Origin: Phycisphaerae bacterium
GTDB lineage: Bacteria; Planctomycetota; Phycisphaerae; Sedimentisphaerales; Anaerobacaceae
Assembly (NCBI GenBank): GCA_030615025.1
Contig: JAUXAB010000030.1
Coordinates: 1-38,370 of the forward strand
Length of the DNA: 38,370 nt
Direction: 5' to 3'
Shown here: positions 1 to 7,155 of the stretch, one piece after another
Layout: every line of letters begins with the position of its first letter
How positions within the stretch are numbered: the first letter of the stretch is position 1
Made by a program: the position numbers and the translations under genes
The notes under the pieces: generated by a model
The model's database searches: none
What the model saw: the letters and a program-made list of their open reading frames with translations, nothing else
What the model was told of the DNA's origin: nothing

Positions 1-51
1 CATTATGAATTTTACTCTTTGCTCCATAACACAGGTCTCTTTCCAGGGCAT
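1..51 (-). CDS. IS481-like transposase, N-terminal fragment (runs off window)
   Basis: Seventeen codons are visible, reading MPWKETCVMEQRVKFIM, before the window ends. The start at 51 is preceded on the minus strand by a strong Shine-Dalgarno (AAGGAGG) with correct spacing. The MPWKET-V-M-QR opening is how many IS481-family DDE transposases begin; that is recognition from memory of the family, not a search. The catalytic DDE core lies outside the window, so nothing can be said about whether the copy is intact. It marks the left end of the window as a site of mobile-element insertion. Confidence 0.65.
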   Translation of the reverse strand, partial: MPWKETCVMEQRVKFIM

Positions 52-140
52 AATTAGCCTCCTTTCGAAGGCCATTATAACTGCCTACTGTTACCCATGT
101 TCTTAGCATAATCTGTAACCTATCTTACCGGTTTGTACCA
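1..140 (-). mobile_element. End of an IS481-like insertion sequence (approximate boundary)
   Basis: The transposase start is followed, moving away from the gene, by about 90 bases of non-coding sequence that should include the element's terminal inverted repeat. The other end is outside the window, so the inverted repeat and target duplication cannot be defined. The boundary near 140 is a guess based on where the aminotransferase gene's downstream hairpin begins. Confidence 0.4.
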
Positions 141-148
141 AAAGAAGA

Positions 149-168
149 CCCCCAAATAAATTTGGGGG
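149..168 (-). terminator. Hairpin downstream of the aminotransferase gene
   Basis: A 9-bp perfect inverted repeat (CCCCCAAAT / ATTTGGGGG) with a 2-base loop lies 27 bases after the stop codon of the minus-strand aminotransferase gene. The bases after it on the minus strand are only moderately T-rich (TCTTCTTTT), so it is a plausible but not classical intrinsic terminator. Confidence 0.45.
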
Positions 169-194
169 CTAAACAAAAGGACAACGGCGGGCAG

Positions 195-1532
195 TTACAT
201 TAGGGAGTTATAGACGCGGCGGATGGCATCAATGATATAATCGTTGATATGCTGTGTGTATTTTGCGCCGACGCGGACCTGAACAAAACGGTCGAATATA
301 TCAAGGGTTTGGCGGCAAGTGTCCGGGCCGTATTTGATTTTCTTTCCTTCCGGGCTGTTAAATGACGGCCAGCCGGGGTGTCTGGTTCGTTTGTTAATTA
401 TGGATTCATGGACGGGCAGCAGAACGGAGCCGGTCAGCGTGGAGGCAGGGACTTTGCGCTGCCTCAAGCGGCGGATGCAGAGGTTGCGTGCTGCTTTGTC
501 TTTGGTTTCGAAATAAACGCCATAACCAATGTCACCATCCGGGTCGGGGCGGTAGCGGAGGCGAATGCCGGGGAGGGTTTTAATGCCATCATATATAGCT
601 TGGGCATTGCCGCTCAACTGAGCGAGCATGGAATCGAGCTTTGACAACTGCGCCCCCAGCACGGCTCCGGTAAACTCACTCATCCTGAAGTTCTCGCCGG
701 CAAATGTTTGTACCCGGCTGGAGCCCGAACGGTCGAGAAAGACCCTACGTATCGTGCCCATATCATGGAAGCGCGCCGACCGTTCGTAAATGATGGGGTC
801 GTTGGTTACGAGTGCACCGCCCTCACCGGAGGTAATCATTTTGTTGACCTGAAAACTATAAATTCCCACGTCACCGATGGAACCCAGTGTCTTTCCGTGA
901 TAAGAACCGCCGACACATTGCGCGCAATCCTCCAGGACGGCCACACTATTTTTACGGGCGGTCTCCATAATCGGGTCCATATCACAGGGTCCGCCGAGCA
1001 AGTGGACTGCAATGACGGCTTTTGTGCGAGGAGTAATCTTTCGTTTGAAGTCGGCGGGATCAAGATTAAGTGAGCGATCGATGTCAGCGAAGACGGGCAA
1101 TGCCCCTGCGTGGACGACACAAGTATAGTCCGACCACCAGGTATAAGCGGGGACAATCACCTCATCGCCGGGCCCAATCCCGAGACCTGCCACGGCGCAA
1201 TCCAAAGCCGCGGTGCCCGAGGTTACGCCCAGTGCAAAGCGGGTATGCATATATTTTGTAAAATTTTCTTCAAAGCGCAGCACCTTTTCAGGTTTGCCCG
1301 GTCCCCAATAACGGAAAGGTGAGCGGGATTCCAATACCTGAAGCAGTGCCTGCTCTTCATGTTTATCGAAGAATTGAGGTCCAATGTATCCCGGATCGAT
1401 GTTGGGCGGTTCTTTTGGTTTTGGGATTGGCTTTCCCAAAAGCTTCCGGCTTCCCAGTCCGGCCGCTGTACCGGAGAGGGCCATACAACTTGATGTTAAG
1501 AATTGGCGGCGAGTGAAATTTTGAGCGGTCAT
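195..1532 (-). CDS. Tat-exported DegT/DnrJ/EryC1/StrS-family aminotransferase
   Basis: This is a PLP-dependent aminotransferase-fold protein of 445 residues. A twin-arginine signal (TRRQFL at residues 7-12, followed by a small-residue hydrophobic stretch) precedes a complete DegT/StrS domain (about 50-445). Visible motifs are TSGTAALD (104-111), VLEDCAQ (199-205) with the PLP-pyridine Asp202, and SFQVNKMITSGEGG, where Lys231 is the expected Schiff-base lysine. Family members normally act in the cytoplasm on nucleotide sugars, so a Tat signal is odd, although such exported versions seem to exist in planctomycetes. The start at 1532 was chosen because AAGGAGG sits just upstream and the Tat motif is then at the usual place; an upstream ATG at 1556 has no such site. 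The substrate is unknown. It is a single gene, with accD about 80 bases upstream on the same strand. Confidence 0.88.
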   Translation of the reverse strand: MTAQNFTRRQFLTSSCMALSGTAAGLGSRKLLGKPIPKPKEPPNIDPGYIGPQFFDKHEEQALLQVLESRSPFRYWGPGKPEKVLRFEENFTKYMHTRFALGVTSGTAALDCAVAGLGIGPGDEVIVPAYTWWSDYTCVVHAGALPVFADIDRSLNLDPADFKRKITPRTKAVIAVHLLGGPCDMDPIMETARKNSVAVLEDCAQCVGGSYHGKTLGSIGDVGIYSFQVNKMITSGEGGALVTNDPIIYERSARFHDMGTIRRVFLDRSGSSRVQTFAGENFRMSEFTGAVLGAQLSKLDSMLAQLSGNAQAIYDGIKTLPGIRLRYRPDPDGDIGYGVYFETKDKAARNLCIRRLRQRKVPASTLTGSVLLPVHESIINKRTRHPGWPSFNSPEGKKIKYGPDTCRQTLDIFDRFVQVRVGAKYTQHINDYIIDAIRRVYNSLM

Positions 1533-1614
1533 TTTTGTCCTCCTTATTCTCTTCATTTTATCAGGTAACCACTTAATTGTTTGCTTAACTTGTGGATATC
1601 CAGAATGAGAATAT

Positions 1615-2466
1615 TTACTTCTGGCAGTAGTCTATTAGTCGGGCGATTTCGCTTCGCAGGTCCCTGCGGTGGACAATCATATCTAAAAAGCCGTGCTCCA
1701 GCATAAATTCAGCGGTCTGAAAACCTTCCGGAAGCTCAACCTTTATTGTTTCCGCAATGGTGCGAGGCCCGGCAAAACCAATCAACGCGCCCGGCTCAGC
1801 GATTATACAATCGCCTAACATTGCAAAGCTGGCTGTCACGCCGCCGGTAGTCGGGTCGGTCAAAACTGAAATGAAAAGTCCCCCTGCATCATCATATTTG
1901 GCTAACGCCGCAGAGGTCTTGGCCATCTGCCCCAGTGAGACGACGCCCTCGTGCATCCTTGCTCCGCCGGAGCAGCTAACGACCACCAAAGGCAAGCTCT
2001 CGTCAATCGCCATGTCAACAGCGGCGCAAAGCTTCTCGCCGACTACAAAGCCCATAGAGCCCATCAGGAAATTCGGCTCCATCACCGCTAAGATAACACC
2101 CCTTCCCTTGATAAAGGCCTTGCCGATCAGCATAGCCTCCTTTGCGCCGGATTTTTTCTCGTCGGCCTTTAGACGCTGCTTATAAGTGGTCCCTCTGAAC
2201 TTAAAGCCGAGCGGGTCATTAGTAGTCAAATCGGAAAGGACCTGCTGAAAAGAATCCTCATCGGCCAGATACTTAATCCTGGTCGCTGCTTCAATGCGAA
2301 AATGGTGATTGCATTCGGGACAAACATTGAGATTTTTCTCCACGGTGCTTTTATAGAGCATATGCTCACAGCCCGGACACCGTACCCACAGCCCTTCGGG
2401 CATCTGTTTGCGCGGCTTCAAAGAAAAACCGTTCCATTTCGATTTCGTTTCTTTAGCCATAGCCAT
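1615..2466 (-). CDS. accD: Acetyl-CoA carboxylase carboxyltransferase subunit beta
   Basis: The product transfers the carboxyl group from carboxybiotin to acetyl-CoA, giving malonyl-CoA for fatty-acid synthesis, together with AccA. It is 283 residues, the usual length. An N-terminal zinc ribbon is complete (C30-x2-C33-x15-C49-x2-C52), followed by the crotonase-fold carboxyltransferase domain with CSGGARMHEG and the GFAGPRTIAET segment. The start is uncertain: ATG codons lie at 2466 and 2460, and neither has a strong ribosome site (GGGATG only). accA is not in the window. The gene stands between unrelated genes, with 463 non-coding bases separating it from the tubulin-like gene. Confidence 0.95.
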   Translation of the reverse strand: MAMAKETKSKWNGFSLKPRKQMPEGLWVRCPGCEHMLYKSTVEKNLNVCPECNHHFRIEAATRIKYLADEDSFQQVLSDLTTNDPLGFKFRGTTYKQRLKADEKKSGAKEAMLIGKAFIKGRGVILAVMEPNFLMGSMGFVVGEKLCAAVDMAIDESLPLVVVSCSGGARMHEGVVSLGQMAKTSAALAKYDDAGGLFISVLTDPTTGGVTASFAMLGDCIIAEPGALIGFAGPRTIAETIKVELPEGFQTAEFMLEHGFLDMIVHRRDLRSEIARLIDYCQK

Positions 2467-2929
2467 AACATCCCATTAACACTAATCACATAAATTAAAT
2501 GCGCTCGACAGTATCCAGTTACGGACCCACAGGTGCAATTACCCCTCCCTTACGGTCGGGGCTCTGTTTGAGAAGCGCACATATTTTTTGTGATCCGTAT
2601 AATGATGCAGTAATCTTACCAGAAATTTGCAGATATGGCTACAAAAATTACCATGCGATTACCAATTTTGAGGTAGGGCAGCGAAAAAGCTGTTTGTGTT
2701 TGTAAAATTGCGTTTTTTCAAACAATTAGGTCTGCGAAACGCGGGCTGTAGGTAAACCAACCAATTTTGATAATTGCCCGCTTTTATCCGGTAACAGGGG
2801 GCACTGGCAGAGATGAAAGTTAAAATGCAATTCGCCGAGCATGCCGCCAGCCTACTTCAAAGAGGAGGCTAACAACATGCCCGGCGAACATAAAAATCAT
2901 CTATTCGCAAAGCGCCGTTAGTGGCTTAA
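2467..2929. other. Non-coding stretch between accD and the tubulin-like gene
   Basis: No convincing gene was found. Short open frames here lack family resemblance. The only clear structure is the long imperfect inverted repeat at 2831-2888, described separately. A 14-codon frame at 2877-2921 on the plus strand has a good-looking ribosome site, but that site is part of the hairpin. The stretch should also contain the promoter of accD, which could not be pinned down. Confidence 0.6.
2831..2888 (-). terminator. Long two-part hairpin downstream of the tubulin-like gene
   Basis: The outer arms at 2831-2843 (TTCGCCGAGCATG) and 2876-2888 (CATGCCCGGCGAA) pair at 12 of 13 positions. After a 5-by-5 internal loop, AGCCT (2849-2853) pairs with AGGCT (2866-2870) around a short apical loop. 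Read on the minus strand it starts about 40 bases after the tubulin-like gene's stop and is followed by TTGCATTTTAACTTT, which is T-rich but interrupted. It could be a terminator, an RNA-stabilising 3' structure, or a dispersed palindromic repeat. Confidence 0.5.
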
Positions 2930-4555
2930 TTAACCAACCTCAACAGTCATGCGACTTTTGAGGTCTTCCAGCCGGGTGGTACAAGTATCCAGGCCTCCGA
3001 TAATCGTGTACACCCTTACGGATTCCCTGCCATCTTCATATATCCCTCGATGGATGGTGGCTTCGCCTGTTATCTCAGTCAAATTATCAAATGCATAGTC
3101 GATGTTGTCCTGCAAACCTTTGATGCTCTCTATTAATTTTTTTCCGGCGACAACTACGCAACCAGCAAGTTTGGCAGTGGATAAGTCGAATCCACCGGCA
3201 AGCAGCGTCTTCTCAAGGTTCTTTTTCACTGCCTGGGATATAGCAAACTTGTTTTGAAATTTGAGCACTTTTGTCAGGCCCATTATCGTACATCCGCCGG
3301 CCTCCATAATGCTGTGATAATCTACAGGGTCAAAGGAGGTATACCGGCTGCTCAAGGCACTGAGCCTGTTGAAGATATCAAACAGACCCGCCACAGTGCT
3401 GTTTATGCTGGGCCAGAAGGACCTTACCGTCATTCCCGGATACATCTTGTTTATCTTATCATTGTCTATAAAGATAAGAGGCGATATTTGCCCGGCAGCG
3501 GCCATTTCACTTAACTCAGTGGCCACTCTCCACGCATTCTCCGCTACCTTCGGAGAGCTGGCTTCGCCGATGGTGGGTAAAGTCATAATTACGCCCACCT
3601 TCTTGTCCGGTTCGGGCAGCCCAATATATCGAGCATACTTTTTGGAGTTCTCAATCAAACCCGTTGCGCTTCCACCACCTGTGCCTCCACCGGCTCCAAC
3701 GCAAACCATGATGTGATCGACCTCAGCACCAAATGCCTGCCGGGTCAAGTGCAAAATTTCCTGCTGAAATTGCTGGACGGCATTTTTACCTCTTTCCATA
3801 TCCTTACCGGCACCTTTTTCGCCAACGTCCATCAGGAACTTTTGATTTTGGGGAATGTCGAGCAAATCCAAATCGTGGTGAGTGGTATTGACGGCCAATA
3901 CCTTCTTATAACCGAGGTCATAAAAAGACTTAACTATTCTTCCGCCGCACTGACCGGTACCAATCCAGGCATATCGGGTAGAACCCTTGATCTGGTCCTT
4001 AATCCCGGCCTCCAGCTCTATATGGGGCTCATATTGTTCCAGCTCTAAACGTGGCAGCAGCCAGGCGTTGAAATCAAATTCACCTTTTCGGGTTACGGGG
4101 CTTCGTCTTTGGGCGACTTTCTTCATGGGTTTTCTGGTTGTCTCGGCTTTCGGTGTTACTTGTTTCTCGACTGTCACCTGTTTCGGAGTGGTGGGTTTTC
4201 TGGTTACCTTGGCCTTCGGTGTCGCGTGCCTCTTGGCTGTCGTGCGTTTCTTAGCAGTGGTTTTTCTGCTTGCCTTTGCCTTCGGTGTCACGTGCTTCCT
4301 GGCTGTCGTGCGTTTCCTGGCGGTGGTTTTTCTGGTTGCCTTGGCCTTCGGTGTCGCGTGCCTCTTAGCTGTCGTGCGTTTCTTGGTGGTGGTTTTTCTG
4401 CTTGCCTTAGCCTTCGGTGTCGCGTGCCTCTTGGCGGTCGTGCGTTTCTTGGCGGTCGTGCGTTTCTTGGCGGTGGGTTTTCTGCCTGCCTTAGCCTTCG
4501 AGGCAGAGCTTTTCCTGGTTGCCCTTTTTCTGCTTTTAACTGATCTTTTTACCAT
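2930..4555 (-). CDS. Tubulin/FtsZ superfamily GTPase with histone-H1-like basic N-terminal tail
   Basis: This 541-residue protein has two very different halves. Residues 1-157 are almost wholly Lys, Arg, Thr, Ala and Pro, with five 22-residue repeats (36-145), like histone-H1-type bacterial DNA-binding tails. Residues 195-541 look like a complete tubulin-superfamily GTPase: GTGQCGGRI (199-207) as the first nucleotide loop, AVNTTHHDL (221-229), the tubulin signature GAGGGTGGGSATG (287-299), IFIDNDKI (361-368), and a T7-like loop FDPVDY (408-413) whose Asp409 and Asp412 match the D-x-x-D pair that FtsZ uses for GTP hydrolysis between subunits. The motif style (GQ-GG, AVNT, DND) recalls archaeal CetZ more than canonical FtsZ, and no FtsZ C-terminal tail peptide is visible. 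A GGGAGG ribosome site precedes the start. It stands alone, with no partner such as FtsA or TubR. The role (division, cell shape or nucleoid/DNA positioning) is unknown; nucleic-acid binding by the tail is an inference. Confidence 0.9.
   Translation of the reverse strand: MVKRSVKSRKRATRKSSASKAKAGRKPTAKKRTTAKKRTTAKRHATPKAKASRKTTTKKRTTAKRHATPKAKATRKTTARKRTTARKHVTPKAKASRKTTAKKRTTAKRHATPKAKVTRKPTTPKQVTVEKQVTPKAETTRKPMKKVAQRRSPVTRKGEFDFNAWLLPRLELEQYEPHIELEAGIKDQIKGSTRYAWIGTGQCGGRIVKSFYDLGYKKVLAVNTTHHDLDLLDIPQNQKFLMDVGEKGAGKDMERGKNAVQQFQQEILHLTRQAFGAEVDHIMVCVGAGGGTGGGSATGLIENSKKYARYIGLPEPDKKVGVIMTLPTIGEASSPKVAENAWRVATELSEMAAAGQISPLIFIDNDKINKMYPGMTVRSFWPSINSTVAGLFDIFNRLSALSSRYTSFDPVDYHSIMEAGGCTIMGLTKVLKFQNKFAISQAVKKNLEKTLLAGGFDLSTAKLAGCVVVAGKKLIESIKGLQDNIDYAFDNLTEITGEATIHRGIYEDGRESVRVYTIIGGLDTCTTRLEDLKSRMTVEVG
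4121..4450 (-). repeat. Five tandem 66-bp coding repeats in the basic tail
   Basis: Residues 36-57, 58-79, 80-101, 102-123 and 124-145 of the tubulin-like protein are five in-register 22-residue units. Each starts like KKRTTAKRHATPKAK and ends around RKTT. The first four are nearly identical. The fifth has diverged, with Val and Glu replacing several basic residues. At the DNA level this is a 66-bp tandem repeat, prone to copy-number change and to assembly collapse. Confidence 0.9.
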
Positions 4556-4576
4556 TTTTATACCTCCCTATTGAAT

Positions 4577-4590
4577 TTTGTTTCAACAAA
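4577..4590. promoter_or_regulatory. Palindrome in the leader of the tubulin-like gene
   Basis: TTTGTT and AACAAA face each other across two bases, 21 bases upstream of the start codon and just above the ribosome site. It could be an operator or chance in an A/T-rich leader. Confidence 0.25.
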
Positions 4591-4971
4591 CTTTTGTTTT
4601 TTTAATTGTTCCAATTACTTTCTACTTAACGCGGGTGGTTTTACAATCGATGCTTTTTATCGGCTATTAGAGTCCGGTACATAATTTCTTTTTTCAAATA
4701 AGCCGTTTTTCAGAAATATCTTGCACGAAATGCCAAATCGAATAATGAGATGATCAATGAGTTTGCACACGCCGAGAAGGATAATACCCTCTTAAAGCGG
4801 TTAGAAATCGAAACCTGTCGGAATATCTGTGCCTAATTGCTTGTGTGGACTCCAAGCCCACAACACGCGGTTCAAAAAATACGCGGAAAAATGCCGGCAA
4901 TTGCTAACATCCGATAACTTCTCATATGGAATGAAAAATACATCCTCCAGAACTAACGGATAGATAAAGGT

Positions 4972-5012
4972 TATCAGGGTACCAGGTTATCAGGTGGCCT
5001 GATATCCTGATA
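4972..5012 (-). terminator. Nested heptamer hairpin downstream of rpe
   Basis: TATCAGG occurs at 4972-4978 and 4988-4994, and its complement CCTGATA at 4998-5004 and 5006-5012. The inner pair forms a 7-bp stem with a 3-base loop and the outer pair can extend it. It lies 23 bases past the rpe stop codon. No long T-run follows on the minus strand, so it may be a repeat element or a processing or stability hairpin rather than an intrinsic terminator. Confidence 0.4.
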
Positions 5013-5034
5013 CCCCTGCCTCTATCGTGTGAAA

Positions 5035-5709
5035 TTATTTGGCCGCCTGGCGAATGGCTTTTATTGCAGCAACCCGGTCGGGTTTTGAAAATATTGCGTT
5101 GCCCACTACAAGTGTATCAGCGCCGTAGGAAACCACAATCGGCGTGGTCTGCGGGTCTATTCCGCCATCGACTTCGATTCTGATATCGGGGCCGACAATT
5201 TCCCTTATTCGAGCAATCTTTTTCGCCGCCTCCGGCATAAACTTCTGTCCCCCAAAACCCGGGTGAACCGTCATCACCAGAACCATATCACAAAGCGGCG
5301 CGATATTCTCTACCGCCTCAGCCGGCGTCTGGGGATTCAGGCATACTCCAGCGGTGACACCAAGGGCGTGCAATCTATCAATAAGCCTTTCACTTTTCTG
5401 GGCCGCCTCAATATGAAATGTTATATGGTCAGCGCCGGCCTCGACAAACGCTTTAGCATATTTAGCCGGCTCACTTATCATCAAGTGAGCGTCGAAAACC
5501 AGCCTGCTACAGTCGCGAAGCTTGGCAAGGACCGGCGGCCCTATTGTGATATTCGGCACAAAGTGACCATCCATAACGTCCAGGTGCACCATACTCACCC
5601 CAGCCGACTCAATCACAGCTAACTCGTCAGCTAATCTGGCAAAATCGGCATCGAGTATCGATGGTGCAATCTCAATTGTCCCTGCTTTGGCTAATCGCAA
5701 ATCAGACAT
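5035..5709 (-). CDS. rpe: Ribulose-phosphate 3-epimerase
   Basis: The enzyme interconverts ribulose 5-phosphate and xylulose 5-phosphate in the pentose phosphate pathway. It has 224 residues, the normal size, and a TIM-barrel with all family signatures: PSILDADF (16-23), VHLDVMDGHFVPN (41-53) with metal ligands His42 and Asp44, DAHLMI, VHPGFGGQKF, EVDGGI, and VVGNAIF in the phosphate-binding end. It lies 60 bases downstream of pgk and is probably the last gene of a gap-pgk-rpe transcript. The ribosome site is weak. The A/T-rich spacer from pgk contains fragments resembling the repeat found between gap and pgk. Confidence 0.96.
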   Translation of the reverse strand: MSDLRLAKAGTIEIAPSILDADFARLADELAVIESAGVSMVHLDVMDGHFVPNITIGPPVLAKLRDCSRLVFDAHLMISEPAKYAKAFVEAGADHITFHIEAAQKSERLIDRLHALGVTAGVCLNPQTPAEAVENIAPLCDMVLVMTVHPGFGGQKFMPEAAKKIARIREIVGPDIRIEVDGGIDPQTTPIVVSYGADTLVVGNAIFSKPDRVAAIKAIRQAAK

Positions 5710-5769
5710 AAGGTGAGTTTATGGTATTCACTCTTGAACTTGTTAACTTTGAATTTCGAATTGTGAAAT

Positions 5770-7008
5770 CTATTTTTCATCGAGGATTTCGAGACACTTG
5801 AATTTTTTGCCCTCTAATAATTCAAGTGACGCCCCGCCGCCGGTGGAAATATGGCTTATTCTGTCTTCCAGACCAAGCTTTTTGATGGCGCTTGCACTGT
5901 CACCACCACCGATTATGCTGCGTGCCCCTTTGCTCGTAGCCTCAGCCACAGCCGAAGCAACGGCTTTCGTTCCTTCATCGAAAGGCGGCATTTCAAAGAC
6001 GCCCATCGGGCCGTTCCAGACAATCGTCCTGGCGCCGCCAAGTTTTTCGGCAAAAAGCTTTCTGCTTTCCGGGCCGATATCCACACCCTGCCAGTCGGAT
6101 TCAATATCACCATCAATCACTTTATTCTCAGCGCCGACTTTTAACCTGCGGGCAACTACCGTATCAAGCGGAAAAACCATTTCGCAGCCAACGTCTTTGG
6201 CCTGTTCAACCAGTTCAGCAGCTTTATCAAGAAAATCATCCTCGCACAAGCTCTTGCCGACGGCCCGGCCATCGGCCTTGAAGAACGTATAGGCCATTGC
6301 CCCGCCAATCAGTATGCAGTCAACTTTGTCGAGAAGATTTTCAATTACCCCTATCTTGTCGGAAACCTTTGCTCCGCCTAATATTGCCACGAACGGTCTT
6401 TCGGGGTTATTGAGGGTCCGGCCCAGGAACTTTAGCTCCTTTTCGATCAAAAAGCCGATAACCTTAGGCTTGCCTTGCATAACTGTCGGAACCGTATACA
6501 TCGAAGCGTTGTCCCTGTGTGCGGTGCCGAAAGCATCGTCAACATAGATATCCGCCATATCGGCAAGCTCTTTTGCAAAGCTGTCTTTGGCTTCTCGCAG
6601 TTGCGTATCTTCCTTCGCCGCTTTGTCCTTTATGGTCTCTTCCTTGTGAAAACGCAGGTTCTCGAGCAGCATACACTCACCGCTTTTAAGTGCCTGAGCC
6701 TTTGCTTTTGTCTCAGGACCAATACAATCATCAGCAAAAATAACGTCGGCGCCCAGAAGTTGTGACAAACTCTGGGCTACCGGCGCCAAAGACAGCTTCT
6801 CATACCTCTGGCCCTTGGGCCTGCCAAGATGGCTCATAAGAATCAATGCACCGCCCCGCTCAAGGATGTTCTTAATAGTTGGCAAGGCCTTAACGATTCG
6901 GTCATCGCTGGTTATCTTGCAGTCATCATCCAGCGGCACATTAAAGTCGCACCTCATCAAGACCCTCTTGCCCTGGACATTGATATCAGCAACAGTTTTT
7001 TTAGCCAT
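5770..7008 (-). CDS. pgk: Phosphoglycerate kinase
   Basis: The enzyme transfers phosphate between 1,3-bisphosphoglycerate and ADP in glycolysis. It has 412 residues when started at 7008, which gives the normal N-terminus MAKKTVADI and has GAGG upstream; an earlier in-frame ATG at 7080 lies inside the upstream repeat element and is unlikely. Motifs include DFNVPLDDD (21-29), SHLGRPKG, the LENLRFHKEE hinge, GGAKVSDKIGV, VWNGPMGVFE and GGGDSASA, with ISTGGGASLELLEGK at the end. It lies between gap and rpe on the same strand, so the three likely form one glycolysis/pentose-phosphate transcript. Confidence 0.97.
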   Translation of the reverse strand: MAKKTVADINVQGKRVLMRCDFNVPLDDDCKITSDDRIVKALPTIKNILERGGALILMSHLGRPKGQRYEKLSLAPVAQSLSQLLGADVIFADDCIGPETKAKAQALKSGECMLLENLRFHKEETIKDKAAKEDTQLREAKDSFAKELADMADIYVDDAFGTAHRDNASMYTVPTVMQGKPKVIGFLIEKELKFLGRTLNNPERPFVAILGGAKVSDKIGVIENLLDKVDCILIGGAMAYTFFKADGRAVGKSLCEDDFLDKAAELVEQAKDVGCEMVFPLDTVVARRLKVGAENKVIDGDIESDWQGVDIGPESRKLFAEKLGGARTIVWNGPMGVFEMPPFDEGTKAVASAVAEATSKGARSIIGGGDSASAIKKLGLEDRISHISTGGGASLELLEGKKFKCLEILDEK

Positions 7009-7036
7009 AATATCCTCGCCATAGAAAGCACAAAGC

Positions 7037-7153
7037 ACGAAATCCGAAATCCGAAACAAATACAAATGACCAAAATACAAAATTCAAAACTTGATGCTTT
7101 GAACATTTGAATTTCGATATTGTTTCGGATTCCGACATTCGAGTTTCGGATTT
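7037..7153. repeat. Imperfect inverted-repeat element between gap and pgk
   Basis: The 147-base spacer is almost filled by an imperfect inverted repeat. The left side (7040-7057) reads AAATCCGAAATCCGAAAC. The right side carries the complementary GTTTCGGATT (7122-7131) and TTTCGGATTT (7144-7153). Nearer the centre AATTCAAA (7081-7088) faces TTTGAATT (7106-7113). Its composition is unlike the flanking genes. Similar CCGAAAT/TTTCGGA spacer elements are, from memory, common between genes in environmental planctomycete genomes. It would be transcribed if gap and pgk are co-transcribed. Confidence 0.6.
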
Positions 7154-7155
7154 TT

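Larger units (their letters stand above)
4556..5034. other. Non-coding stretch upstream of the tubulin-like gene
   Basis: No gene is supported here. It must hold the promoter of the minus-strand tubulin-like gene and the 3' end of the rpe transcript. Two structures stand out: a small palindrome at 4577-4590, and a nested set of four TATCAGG/CCTGATA heptamers at 4972-5012. No convincing -35/-10 pair was recognised. Confidence 0.6.

Noticed and set aside
2877-2921. A 14-codon frame (MPGEHKNHLFAKRR) with a strong ribosome-site-like AGAGGAGG on the plus strand
   Set aside because: The ribosome-site match and start are part of the inverted repeat at 2831-2888, which explains them. The peptide has no recognisable features.
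2930-4555. Assignment of the tubulin-like gene as canonical ftsZ
   Set aside because: The loop motifs are closer in style to CetZ-type proteins, the usual FtsZ C-terminal interaction peptide is not seen, and no division-cluster neighbours are present, so no gene symbol was given.
3987-4574. Long plus-strand frames opposite the basic tail, looking like hydrophobic or Cys/Gly-rich repeat proteins
   Set aside because: They are the complementary strand of the Lys/Arg/Thr repeat. They lack starts with ribosome sites and overlap a well-supported gene.
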